Source: Chitinophaga sp. HK235 (GTDB lineage Bacteria; Bacteroidota; Bacteroidia; Chitinophagales; Chitinophagaceae). From it: DNA of 64,000 nucleotides. Both the position numbers and the translations under genes were made by a program. The stretch is taken from the NCBI RefSeq assembly GCF_018255755.1, contig NZ_CP073766.1, positions 558,001 to 622,000 of the forward strand, in the 5' to 3' direction. Positions 23,078-30,551 of the stretch are shown here, piece after piece. The notes below the pieces were generated by a model. The model did not search any database. It was not told the origin of the DNA and worked only from the letters and a program-made list of their open reading frames with translations. How positions within the stretch are numbered: position 1 is the stretch's first letter; each line of letters starts with the position of its first letter.

Positions 23078-24169
23078 TTAATCTTTCAGTGCGTCGTATA
23101 TCAGTAACTGGTTTTTGGAAATCACCTTCTCATCTGCCTGAAGGCCTGATTCCAGGTAAGTGAGATCACCGGCGGTTTTGTCTACTTCCACCTGCCTTAC
23201 AGCGATATTGAATTTATCTTTGAACACCAGCACATAGTTTTTGCTGTTGTCGAAGATGATGGCTGCAGAAGGCACCGCAATCTTCTCCGCTTTGTCGGCA
23301 TATTTAATGTAAACGGTCGCAAACATTTCCGGTTTGAGCAGCAAGTTTTTATTGTCGATCCGGATTCTTACCTGCATGGTTTTGGTGGCCGGGTCCAGGA
23401 AGTTGTTGATCTTGTCAATCTTGCCATGGAAGGGCTGATCAGGGTAACTCACCGTTACTACGTCGGCTTCATAACCTTCCTTGATTTTAGCGATATCTGT
23501 TTCAAACACATTGGCCATTACCCATACATCATCCAGCTCGGAGATGGTGAAGATATTGGAACTGTTGTCTGTACGGATTTCCATGTTGTTGTTGATGTTC
23601 TTCTCGATGATATAACCGGAGAGAGGAGCGGTAACGAGATAAGTAGCGCCTTTCCCTTTGCGGTATATTTTGAAGAGATCATTGAGGCGGGTAATTTCCG
23701 CTTCACTTTTATGCAGTTCACCTTGGGCGTTGACTACGTCCTTTTCGGTGCTCAGGCGGCTGTCATACAGGTCCTGGGCTACTTTCAGGTTTTTCTCCGC
23801 TACGGAACGGTCGGAGCGGGCCTGTGCCAGCTGTTTCTCGTAGTCAGCGATTTCGGCACTATGGATTACAGCGAGTACCTGTCCTTTCTGAACATAGTCA
23901 CCCAGCTGTACTTTAATGTCTTCTACATAACCACTCACCAGTGGATATACTTTCAATACCTTGCCACCATTGGGGGCTACCTTGCCGGATAAACGTACTT
24001 CGTTCATCACTGGTTGCAGGTGAGCGGTATCGATGCGGATATTTTTTAACATTGTATCGCTCAGTACGAACGTGCTCTTTTCTGAATCTTCTGCCTGGCT
24101 ATGTTTGCATCCGCTCCATATAACTGCTGCCAGCAGCGAAAAGCCAACGAGGATAATAGGCTGTTTCAT
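23078..24169 (-). CDS. RND efflux periplasmic adaptor (membrane fusion lipoprotein)
   Basis: This 363-residue lipoprotein links the RND pump to the TolC-type channel. The N-terminus is a lipoprotein signal with lipidation at Cys21 ('AAVIWSGCKHS'). A split barrel-sandwich hybrid (about 75-110 and 205-225) flanks a coiled-coil hairpin (about 115-180). The beta-barrel and membrane-proximal domains follow. I start it at the ATG at 24169, which opens a good lipoprotein signal and avoids overlapping the tolC-like gene; the longer frame (24220) would overlap it by 47 bp. It lies 4 bp downstream of that gene. Confidence 0.93.
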   Translation of the reverse strand: MKQPIILVGFSLLAAVIWSGCKHSQAEDSEKSTFVLSDTMLKNIRIDTAHLQPVMNEVRLSGKVAPNGGKVLKVYPLVSGYVEDIKVQLGDYVQKGQVLAVIHSAEIADYEKQLAQARSDRSVAEKNLKVAQDLYDSRLSTEKDVVNAQGELHKSEAEITRLNDLFKIYRKGKGATYLVTAPLSGYIIEKNINNNMEIRTDNSSNIFTISELDDVWVMANVFETDIAKIKEGYEADVVTVSYPDQPFHGKIDKINNFLDPATKTMQVRIRIDNKNLLLKPEMFATVYIKYADKAEKIAVPSAAIIFDNSKNYVLVFKDKFNIAVRQVEVDKTAGDLTYLESGLQADEKVISKNQLLIYDALKD

Positions 24170-24173
24170 GTGC

Positions 24174-25466
24174 TTAGTTTTTAAATAATTCTTGTCCTGT
24201 TGCGTAATTAAGTTCTTCATAAGCGTTTACCCGGTTGGATAAAAACTTGTTGATGTTTTTGGCGTTGTCGCTGTAGCTGTTGAAATAGTCGATAAACTGC
24301 AGCAGAGAGATATTTCCTTTACTGAAGTTTTTGGCTACTTCAGCAATGAGTGTATCAAATTCATCCTGGAAACGGTGCAGATCGAAGCTCTTGTAACGTT
24401 TCTCCAGGGCTACGATGCGCTGGTAGGCGTTCAGCACTTCTGTTTGTGCAACAGACTGCTGCTGTTGCAGCTGTTGTTTCTCTGCACCTATCTGCAGCTG
24501 TGCTGCGCGGATATTACCCTGGTTGCGGTTCCACAGCGGGAGGTCAATGCCCAGGGTAAGGCCTACGAAATTATCGATATAACTACCTTTTTTGTCATAT
24601 GTGGCACCCACGTGAAGGTCTGGCACTGCCATGGATTTTTGCAGGCGGTAGTTGAGTTCAGCTGTCTGGTATTGCACGCTCGCAATCCGCACATCGGGCC
24701 GGTTGATGGCCACACTGTCGAGCAGCGGGGATAATTGAATATGATCGAGACGATAAGGGGCGAGGTCTGTATTGCTTACCACTGCTTCATAAAAATCCTG
24801 GCTATGCAGTAACTGCTGTAGGTTTTTCTGCGCTTCCAGTTCTTCCTGTTTCAGATCGGCATAATCGTTTTCAATACCTACCTGCAGGGCCTGCAGCCTT
24901 ACCAGGTCGGCATGTGCCACACTACCTTTTTTATCTGCGGCTACATAGGCGTCTACGATACGCTGCAGGTTTTCGAGTTGTTCTTTCAGTACTTTGCCTG
25001 TCTGGCGGCGGTAGTAAAGGGTATAGAAGTTTTCGCGCAGATGCAGGCGAAGGGTACGTACCAGCTCATCGAAGGTCGCTTCGTTCATTCTGGTGGCTGC
25101 TGCAGCGATCTGGATGTTTTTGTTTCTTTTACCTGCCAGTTGTATCAGCTGGTCGATGTTATATTGTGTTTCGCCGCCGGCGCCTACATTAAAGGGCTTG
25201 AACTTGTCTGTACTACCGAAACCCAGTACTGTGCTGAATGATGGGTTGCTCCATAATTTTGCCTGGCGTGTCAGTGCTTTGGAGGCATCGATCTGGTAAC
25301 GTTGTGCCAGCAACAGATAGTTCTTGACCAGGAAGGAGTCTTCTACGGCCTGAAGAGTGACCGTTTTAACGGGAGATTGTGCCTGTATAGGTTGTATAAT
25401 GCCCAGGCTGATAATGCATACTGATAGAATCAGTGCCGTCTTGGTTCGCATAATGCCAATTTTCAT
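24174..25466 (-). CDS. TolC-family outer-membrane efflux channel
   Basis: This 430-residue protein is the outer-membrane exit duct of the metal pump. A signal peptide (about 1-29, ending QPIQAQ) is followed by two repeats of long helices and short beta segments typical of TolC/CusC ('AQRYQIDASKALTRQAKLW' and later 'RPDVRIASVQYQTAELNYR'). The ATG at 25466 is preceded by GGGGAG nine bases upstream; an ATG at 25451 is an alternative. It is the first structural gene after the kinase. The phased TTAA boxes lie 24-71 bases upstream. Confidence 0.92.
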   Translation of the reverse strand: MKIGIMRTKTALILSVCIISLGIIQPIQAQSPVKTVTLQAVEDSFLVKNYLLLAQRYQIDASKALTRQAKLWSNPSFSTVLGFGSTDKFKPFNVGAGGETQYNIDQLIQLAGKRNKNIQIAAAATRMNEATFDELVRTLRLHLRENFYTLYYRRQTGKVLKEQLENLQRIVDAYVAADKKGSVAHADLVRLQALQVGIENDYADLKQEELEAQKNLQQLLHSQDFYEAVVSNTDLAPYRLDHIQLSPLLDSVAINRPDVRIASVQYQTAELNYRLQKSMAVPDLHVGATYDKKGSYIDNFVGLTLGIDLPLWNRNQGNIRAAQLQIGAEKQQLQQQQSVAQTEVLNAYQRIVALEKRYKSFDLHRFQDEFDTLIAEVAKNFSKGNISLLQFIDYFNSYSDNAKNINKFLSNRVNAYEELNYATGQELFKN

Positions 25467-25489
25467 GGTACAAAGCTCCCCAAGCCAAA

Positions 25490-25537
25490 TTAAAGACGGC
25501 TTTAAGATGTATTAAAATCATATTAAAAAAGCATTAA
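25490..25537 (-). promoter_or_regulatory. Phased TTAA boxes, candidate operator of the response regulator
   Basis: Five TTAA tetramers begin at 25490, 25502, 25512, 25523 and 25534, that is every 10-12 bases (one helical turn), mostly as TTTAAT/TTAAT on the minus strand. OmpR-family regulators bind head-to-tail repeats with about 11-bp spacing. The array sits between the kinase stop codon and the TolC start codon. Confidence 0.6.
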
Positions 25538-25549
25538 GACAAGATGAGG

Positions 25550-26917
25550 TCAGAGATGGGGGAGTATTACCGTGAAAGTATTGCCTTCTTCATTGGAGGT
25601 TACCGTGATATGGCCATTATGTATCTGAACGATCTTTTTACAGATAGAAAGTCCCAGGCCGTGACCGCGCGTCTGGTGCGCATTTTCGCCACGATAAAAT
25701 GGTTCAAAGATTTTGTTGATCTCGTCGGCAGTGATAAGCGGCCCCTGATTTTTGATTTGTACAGTAATATATTGGGTAAAGAAATCGATGCATACATGCG
25801 CACTGTTATCCGGAGAAAACTTGCAGGCATTGTCTACAAGGTTCAGGAAAAGCACTTTCAGCAGGCTCTCGTTGCCAAAGCAGGTCACCAGCAGTTCGTT
25901 TTCGGGTACTTTGATAAACTGAATATCTACCTTGTTTTGAGCCTTCTGTTTTAAACGGATCAGATTAGCCATGTCCATCAACAGTTCATCGATCCGTACA
26001 TTGGCGAATACAAACTGTTCCTGGTTCAGCTCTGACTGCGCCAGCTGAAGCAGTCCATTGGAGAGGTCTGAGAGGTTTTCCGCATCTTCCAGTACAGAGG
26101 CAAGCACCGACTGGTATTCTTCCTTGGTTCGTTCTTTCGACAGAGTTACCTGTAGCTGGCTGATAATGGCGGCGAGGGGAGTACGCAGTTCATGCGAGGC
26201 GTTGCTCACAAAACTTTTCTGCAGGTCAAAGGAATCACTCAGACGTTGCAGCATGGTATTGAAGTTAGCGCCCAGTGTGGCAATTTCGTCTTTTCCCTTA
26301 ACAGCCACCTGGGCATCCTGCATGTTATTGGCGTTGATACTGTCTACCTGTTGTACCAGACGGTCGATGGGTTGTACCATTTTCCGGGCAAAGAAATACC
26401 CGACACCCACGAGGATAAGGACAGCGGTGACCAGTTCCAGCAATAGTATCTGACGGAGGTTTTGCAGGTTCTGGAAACCGTATTTATCAAAGGAAGATAC
26501 CAGCACGATCACCGACATGTCTCCTTCAGTGTAGTACACGCCTACTACTTCGCCGTTGCCTTTATCATAGCTGTACAGTTTATTTTGTTTGATAAAATCC
26601 AGCAAGCTGCGGTGAGTACGGATGGTGGTGTCTTTCAGGTTGCTGTACAGCAGGTCGTAGGACGGATTGTATACCAGGATGGTTTCCTTGTACAGGTCCT
26701 GGAAAGTGGTACGGTCCAGCTTACGCAGCAGATCTACCTTTACATTGCCATCTTCAATAATTACATTGGCGATAGATCGGGCGCGGTATTCGAGCCTTTC
26801 GAGGTATTCGGCTTTTCTGGATTTGGCAGAAAAATAATAAGCGAGCACGGCAAAGGCGATCAGCATCAGGGAAGCTGACAGGGTATAATACAGTGCTATT
26901 TTATATTTTATCTTCAT
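25550..26917 (-). CDS. Sensor histidine kinase (HAMP, HisKA, HATPase)
   Basis: This 455-residue membrane kinase has two transmembrane helices (about 9-29 and 157-176) bracketing a periplasmic sensor loop of about 125 residues. A HAMP linker (about 177-230), a HisKA domain with phosphorylated His242 ('SNASHELRTPLAAI'), an N box ('NLVDNACKFSP') and a G box ('GHGLGLSICKK') follow. It should phosphorylate the response regulator whose gene ends 6 bp upstream. Its position just before the efflux genes suggests metal sensing, as in CusS/CzcS (inference). Confidence 0.93.
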   Translation of the reverse strand: MKIKYKIALYYTLSASLMLIAFAVLAYYFSAKSRKAEYLERLEYRARSIANVIIEDGNVKVDLLRKLDRTTFQDLYKETILVYNPSYDLLYSNLKDTTIRTHRSLLDFIKQNKLYSYDKGNGEVVGVYYTEGDMSVIVLVSSFDKYGFQNLQNLRQILLLELVTAVLILVGVGYFFARKMVQPIDRLVQQVDSINANNMQDAQVAVKGKDEIATLGANFNTMLQRLSDSFDLQKSFVSNASHELRTPLAAIISQLQVTLSKERTKEEYQSVLASVLEDAENLSDLSNGLLQLAQSELNQEQFVFANVRIDELLMDMANLIRLKQKAQNKVDIQFIKVPENELLVTCFGNESLLKVLFLNLVDNACKFSPDNSAHVCIDFFTQYITVQIKNQGPLITADEINKIFEPFYRGENAHQTRGHGLGLSICKKIVQIHNGHITVTSNEEGNTFTVILPHL

Positions 26918-26923
26918 GCAGGG

Positions 26924-27610
26924 TTATTCTTCCGCAAGATAATACCCCATACCGGTTTTGGTATGTAGCAACTTCTGTTCAAAGTCTTTATCTATCTTTT
27001 TGCGGAGGAAATTCATGTATACTTCAATGACATTGGTGCCGGTATCAAAATCAATGTCCCAGACCTTTTCGGCAATGGTCAGTTTGGAAATGACTTTACC
27101 CTTATGCAGGGCGAGGAAGTCCAGCAGCTGGTATTCTTTGGCGGTGAGGGCAATTTTTTTGCCGCCGCGGGTCACTTCTTTTTTCTCACGGTCTATCTCC
27201 AGGTCGGCAATGGTGATCTTGTACTGTGTGCTGTGCGGGGCTTCAGATCCGGCGCGTTTCAGGAATACACGGATACGGGCCAGCAGTTCCCGGAAATCGA
27301 AGGGTTTTACCAGATAATCGTCGGCTCCCAGTTCAAATGCCTGCATTTTATCTTCCACACCTCCCAGCGCGGTGAGCATGATCACCGGTACGCGGTTGTT
27401 TTTGCGGCGGATGACTTCGCAGAGTTCATATCCGTTGTTATGTGGCAGGTTGAGGTCGAGAATGACGAGGTCATAGTTATTGCTGGCAGCAAGGCTTTTT
27501 CCCATCCGCCCGTCGTATGCTACTTCCACGTCGAAGCCATTTTCTTCCAGGCCCTTTTTAACGGCATTGGCTACTTTGACTTCATCTTCGACCACCAGTA
27601 TTTTTTGCAT
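26924..27610 (-). CDS. OmpR-family response regulator
   Basis: This 228-residue transcription factor has a receiver domain with acidic pocket Glu8-Asp9, phosphoacceptor Asp52 ('LVILDLNLP') and Lys101-region 'DDYLVKPFDF'. A C-terminal winged-helix DNA-binding domain (about 130-226; 'LTAKEYQLLDFLALHKGKV') follows. It is the first gene of the efflux cluster and overlaps operationally with the kinase 6 bp downstream. The phased TTAA boxes in front of the TolC gene are its likely target. CusR/CzcR-type metal control is the natural reading. Confidence 0.94.
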   Translation of the reverse strand: MQKILVVEDEVKVANAVKKGLEENGFDVEVAYDGRMGKSLAASNNYDLVILDLNLPHNNGYELCEVIRRKNNRVPVIMLTALGGVEDKMQAFELGADDYLVKPFDFRELLARIRVFLKRAGSEAPHSTQYKITIADLEIDREKKEVTRGGKKIALTAKEYQLLDFLALHKGKVISKLTIAEKVWDIDFDTGTNVIEVYMNFLRKKIDKDFEQKLLHTKTGMGYYLAEE

Positions 27611-27634
27611 AAAGGGAGATTTTATGATCAGTTA

Positions 27635-27680
27635 CGAATGATCAATTACGAATGATGATCTGTTCGTAATTGATCATTCG
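27635..27680. repeat. 17-bp inverted repeat between ABC-F and response-regulator genes
   Basis: CGAATGATCAATTACGA (27635-27651) is perfectly inverted at 27664-27680, with direct TTACGAATGAT copies overlapping the left arm. It lies 9 bases after the ABC-F stop codon and 25 bases before the regulator start, so it may terminate one or control the other. There is no T-run. Confidence 0.6.
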
Positions 27681-27688
27681 CAATTGAT

Positions 27689-29662
27689 TTAGCTTACCAG
27701 GTTGGCTTCCAGCTGCATGATTTTCTCGAATAACTGTTCGTACTGTTCGTTGGCTCTCTCGAGGAATTTCATTACTTCCTGGTATTCGCTTTCTACCTGG
27801 GCAAATTTAGTTCTGTCATTATAGGTGCCTGGGTCGCCTAAGGAGGCTTCCAGGTTGGCTTTGCGTTCTTTCAGGCTGGCCAGTTGCCCTTCTACCTGAG
27901 AAAACTGTTTCTGCTGTTTTTGCAGTTCCCGCTGTACATCCTTATTGATGGCGCCTTTGGTGGCGGGAGCGGGGGCACTGGCTTCAGGTGCCTGTTTGTT
28001 TTCTTTTTTACTTTCGCTGGCGGCAGGGGCTTTTACCTGAGTCTGCTGTGCCTGCGCCTGTGCGGCCATTCTTTTTTTCCACTCTTCGTATTCGGTATAG
28101 GTACCTTTAAACTCCTTGATTTCACCATCAACGATTTCCCAGATCTTGTTGGCGGTCTGGCTTACAAAATAACGGTCGTGCGATACCAGTACCAGGCTGC
28201 CTTCATATTTGCTGAGGGAATCAATCAGCATCTGCACGGAGTTCATGTCCAGGTGGTTGGTAGGCTCGTCGAGCATGAGGAAGTTGGCCTGGCTGATGAT
28301 AGTCTTGGCCAGGGCTACCCTTGCTTTTTCACCTCCGGAGAGGATACGGATCTTTTTAAATACGTCATCGCCGGTGAAGAGGAAGCAGCCCAGAAGCTGG
28401 CGTAATTCCAGCTCTGTACGGCCGGAGCCGAAGTTTTTCAGCTCGTCCAGGATCTCACTGCCCAGGTCCAGCGATTCCAGCTGATGCTGGGCATAGAAGC
28501 TGGTGACTACGTTGTGGCCCGGAACCCGTTCTCCTCCCATGGCTTCCATACCCGCTATTATGCGTAGGAGGGTGGATTTACCCTTACCGTTGGCGCCTAT
28601 CAGGGCAATTTTGTCGCCTCTGTTGATTTCGGCGCTGGTATTCTTTAATATCTGGATATCACCATAGTTTTTGCTGATATTATTCAGTGTACACAGGATC
28701 TTGCCCGGTGTTTTGTCTACGGTGAAGTTCATCTTGATTTTAGACGGACCATTGTCTACCTGTTCCACTCGTTCCAGTTTATCGAGCCTTTTGGCGATAC
28801 TCTGTGCCTGTGCGGCTTTGGAGGCTTTTGCTTTAAAACGCTCGATAAAGCGTTCCTGCTGACGGATGTAGTCTTGTTGGTTTTCGTAAGCCCTTTGCTG
28901 CATTTCGCGGCGCAGTTCCTTTTCCACTTCATAGTCGGCATAGGAGCCTGCGTAGTGGTGCAGTTCCTGCTGATATACTTCCACGATTTTGTTCACCATA
29001 CGGTCCAGGAAATAACGGTCGTGCGATACGATGATCACGGCGCCATTATAGCCTACCAGATAACGTTCGAGCCATTCGATGGAGGGAAGGTCAAGGTGGT
29101 TCGTGGGCTCGTCAAGCATGAGTACGTCGGGCTGCTGCAGGATCAGGCGGGCCAGAAGCACGCGCATACGCCATCCACCGGAAAACTCGCTATAGGGGCG
29201 GTCCAGGTCGGCAGTGGTAAAACCAAGGCCTTCCAGCACCTGAGCGGTTTTGTGCTTCATGTTGTAACCGTCCAGCGCTTCAAATTCATGAAGGGCATCA
29301 CTGAACTGATGCAGCAATTCTTCTGTCTGGTCGTGTTCCAGTTCTTTGGTGAGCCTTTCGATTTCCTTCTCCAGTTCCAGCGCTTTGCCGAAAGCCATCA
29401 TACCTACGGTGAGGATAGACTCCTGTGTTTCAAAGCTGAGCAGGTCCTGGTTGAAGAACCCGATCGTCAGGTTCTTGCTTTTATTGACGCTTCCTTTGGA
29501 AATGGAATATTCGCCGTTGATAATACGCAGCAGGGTTGACTTGCCAGTTCCATTCAGTCCGATAAGGCCAACGCGATCACCCGGCTCAATATGCCAGGAA
29601 GAATTTTCCAGGATAACCCTGGATCCAAACTCAAAAGTAATGTCCTGTAATGCGATTAACAT
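27689..29662 (-). CDS. ABC-F family ATPase (ribosome-associated type)
   Basis: This 657-residue soluble protein carries two ATP-binding cassettes and no membrane domain. It has Walker A 'GLNGTGKST' and 'GANGKGKST', signatures 'FSGGWRMRV' and 'LSGGEKARV', and two copies of the Walker B 'LMLDEPTNHLD'. The inter-domain linker is charged, and a C-terminal linker (Ala/Gln/Pro-rich, about 535-575) leads to a coiled-coil tail. This is the Uup/YheS-like layout. Such proteins act on the ribosome (E-site factors, translation relief or antibiotic protection); nothing here points to a specific resistance type. It has its own promoter upstream. Confidence 0.92.
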   Translation of the reverse strand: MLIALQDITFEFGSRVILENSSWHIEPGDRVGLIGLNGTGKSTLLRIINGEYSISKGSVNKSKNLTIGFFNQDLLSFETQESILTVGMMAFGKALELEKEIERLTKELEHDQTEELLHQFSDALHEFEALDGYNMKHKTAQVLEGLGFTTADLDRPYSEFSGGWRMRVLLARLILQQPDVLMLDEPTNHLDLPSIEWLERYLVGYNGAVIIVSHDRYFLDRMVNKIVEVYQQELHHYAGSYADYEVEKELRREMQQRAYENQQDYIRQQERFIERFKAKASKAAQAQSIAKRLDKLERVEQVDNGPSKIKMNFTVDKTPGKILCTLNNISKNYGDIQILKNTSAEINRGDKIALIGANGKGKSTLLRIIAGMEAMGGERVPGHNVVTSFYAQHQLESLDLGSEILDELKNFGSGRTELELRQLLGCFLFTGDDVFKKIRILSGGEKARVALAKTIISQANFLMLDEPTNHLDMNSVQMLIDSLSKYEGSLVLVSHDRYFVSQTANKIWEIVDGEIKEFKGTYTEYEEWKKRMAAQAQAQQTQVKAPAASESKKENKQAPEASAPAPATKGAINKDVQRELQKQQKQFSQVEGQLASLKERKANLEASLGDPGTYNDRTKFAQVESEYQEVMKFLERANEQYEQLFEKIMQLEANLVS

Positions 29663-29688
29663 AGAATCAAAAATTGTATAAAAACGTG

Positions 29689-29696
29689 CAAAGGTA
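29689..29696 (-). promoter_or_regulatory. ABC-F promoter -7 element
   Basis: TACCTTTG on the minus strand is an exact TAnnTTTG match 26 bases before the ABC-F start codon. Confidence 0.55.
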
Positions 29697-29847
29697 ACCA
29701 GAACTTATATCATTTTAATGTTTAGCTGGTTTTTGTGTAATTTATATGTATTACTAGCTGTTTAATAATTAATTAGAAATTAAAAAGTTTTAATGGAGAT
29801 TAAGATTTTAACATTTTCTGCCTGATTTTCAGTCCGCTTATTATTAC

Positions 29848-29855
29848 TACTTTTG
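29848..29855 (+). promoter_or_regulatory. Promoter -7 element and leader hairpin of the DUF3347 gene
   Basis: TACTTTTG matches TAnnTTTG. Immediately after it GGCGAT-GCT-ATCGCC (29859-29873) forms a 6-bp hairpin near the expected transcript start. Confidence 0.5.
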
Positions 29856-29890
29856 CGGGGCGATGCTATCGCCTTAAAATGCTACCATCT

Positions 29891-30481
29891 ATGAACTTTA
29901 GCGTATGTGTTCCCATAGGGACCTTTTTGATAGCAGCTGCTTTGTACGGATGTCAGCAGGCTGCCCCGAAAACGACAGAAGAAGCGGCTACTACACCTGC
30001 CGCAGCTTTACAGGCGCCATACAGCCAGGTGTATTACGACTCCCTGCAGCTGGCGATGCATTCCTATTATCAGCTGGCGGATGCCCTGGTAAAAGCAGAC
30101 AGCGTGGCGGCCAACAGTGCGGCGGCAGTCCTGAAACAACATATGGACAGTTTGCCGGTTCAAAGCCTGCAGATGGACAGCTCCCATCTGAGCATCATTA
30201 CCGGCACCACCGGCAGTATCAGTGCTGAACTGGCCGGCTTTGAAGGCGAAACAGGCCTGGAAGGTAAACGCGCCTCTTTCCAGATGGTGTCTGATATGTT
30301 ATTTGACCTGGTTAAGAATACAGGCCTGAAAGGAAAAACTGTCTACCATCAGTATTGCCCCATGGCATTCGATGATAAAGGGGCTTATTGGCTCAGTGAG
30401 AAGCCTGAGATCCTCAATCCTTACTTCGGAAATAAAATGCTGCATTGCGGCGAAACAAAAGATACTTTAAGTTATCAGTAA
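29891..30481 (+). CDS. DUF3347 domain lipoprotein
   Basis: This 196-residue protein has a lipoprotein signal (hydrophobic residues about 7-20 ending in 'AALYGCQQ') and an Ala/Thr-rich spacer. A DUF3347 domain follows, with helices around 'YYQLADALVKADSVAANSAA' and the conserved 'YHQYCPMAFDDKGAYWLS'. DUF3347 is often found next to, or fused with, metal-efflux fusion proteins, and a four-helix metal-binding fold has been suggested. Its Cys/Met motif and location one operon away from the metal pump fit that. I use the ATG at 29891 because it gives the proper signal length; 29879 is an alternative. Confidence 0.85.
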   Translation: MNFSVCVPIGTFLIAAALYGCQQAAPKTTEEAATTPAAALQAPYSQVYYDSLQLAMHSYYQLADALVKADSVAANSAAAVLKQHMDSLPVQSLQMDSSHLSIITGTTGSISAELAGFEGETGLEGKRASFQMVSDMLFDLVKNTGLKGKTVYHQYCPMAFDDKGAYWLSEKPEILNPYFGNKMLHCGETKDTLSYQ

Positions 30482-30505
30482 TTACTTTGAAAGGTAAATC
30501 GTAAA

Positions 30506-30550
30506 TTACTGTCTATTGTCCTCGCCAAACCCCGGGACAATAGACAGTAA
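30506..30550. repeat. 15-bp inverted repeat ending one base before a receptor start codon
   Basis: TTACTGTCTATTGTC (30506-30520) is perfectly inverted at 30536-30550, and the ATG of the next gene is at 30552. The hairpin could end the DUF3347 transcript or hide the translation start of the receptor. Confidence 0.65.
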
Positions 30551-30551
30551 T

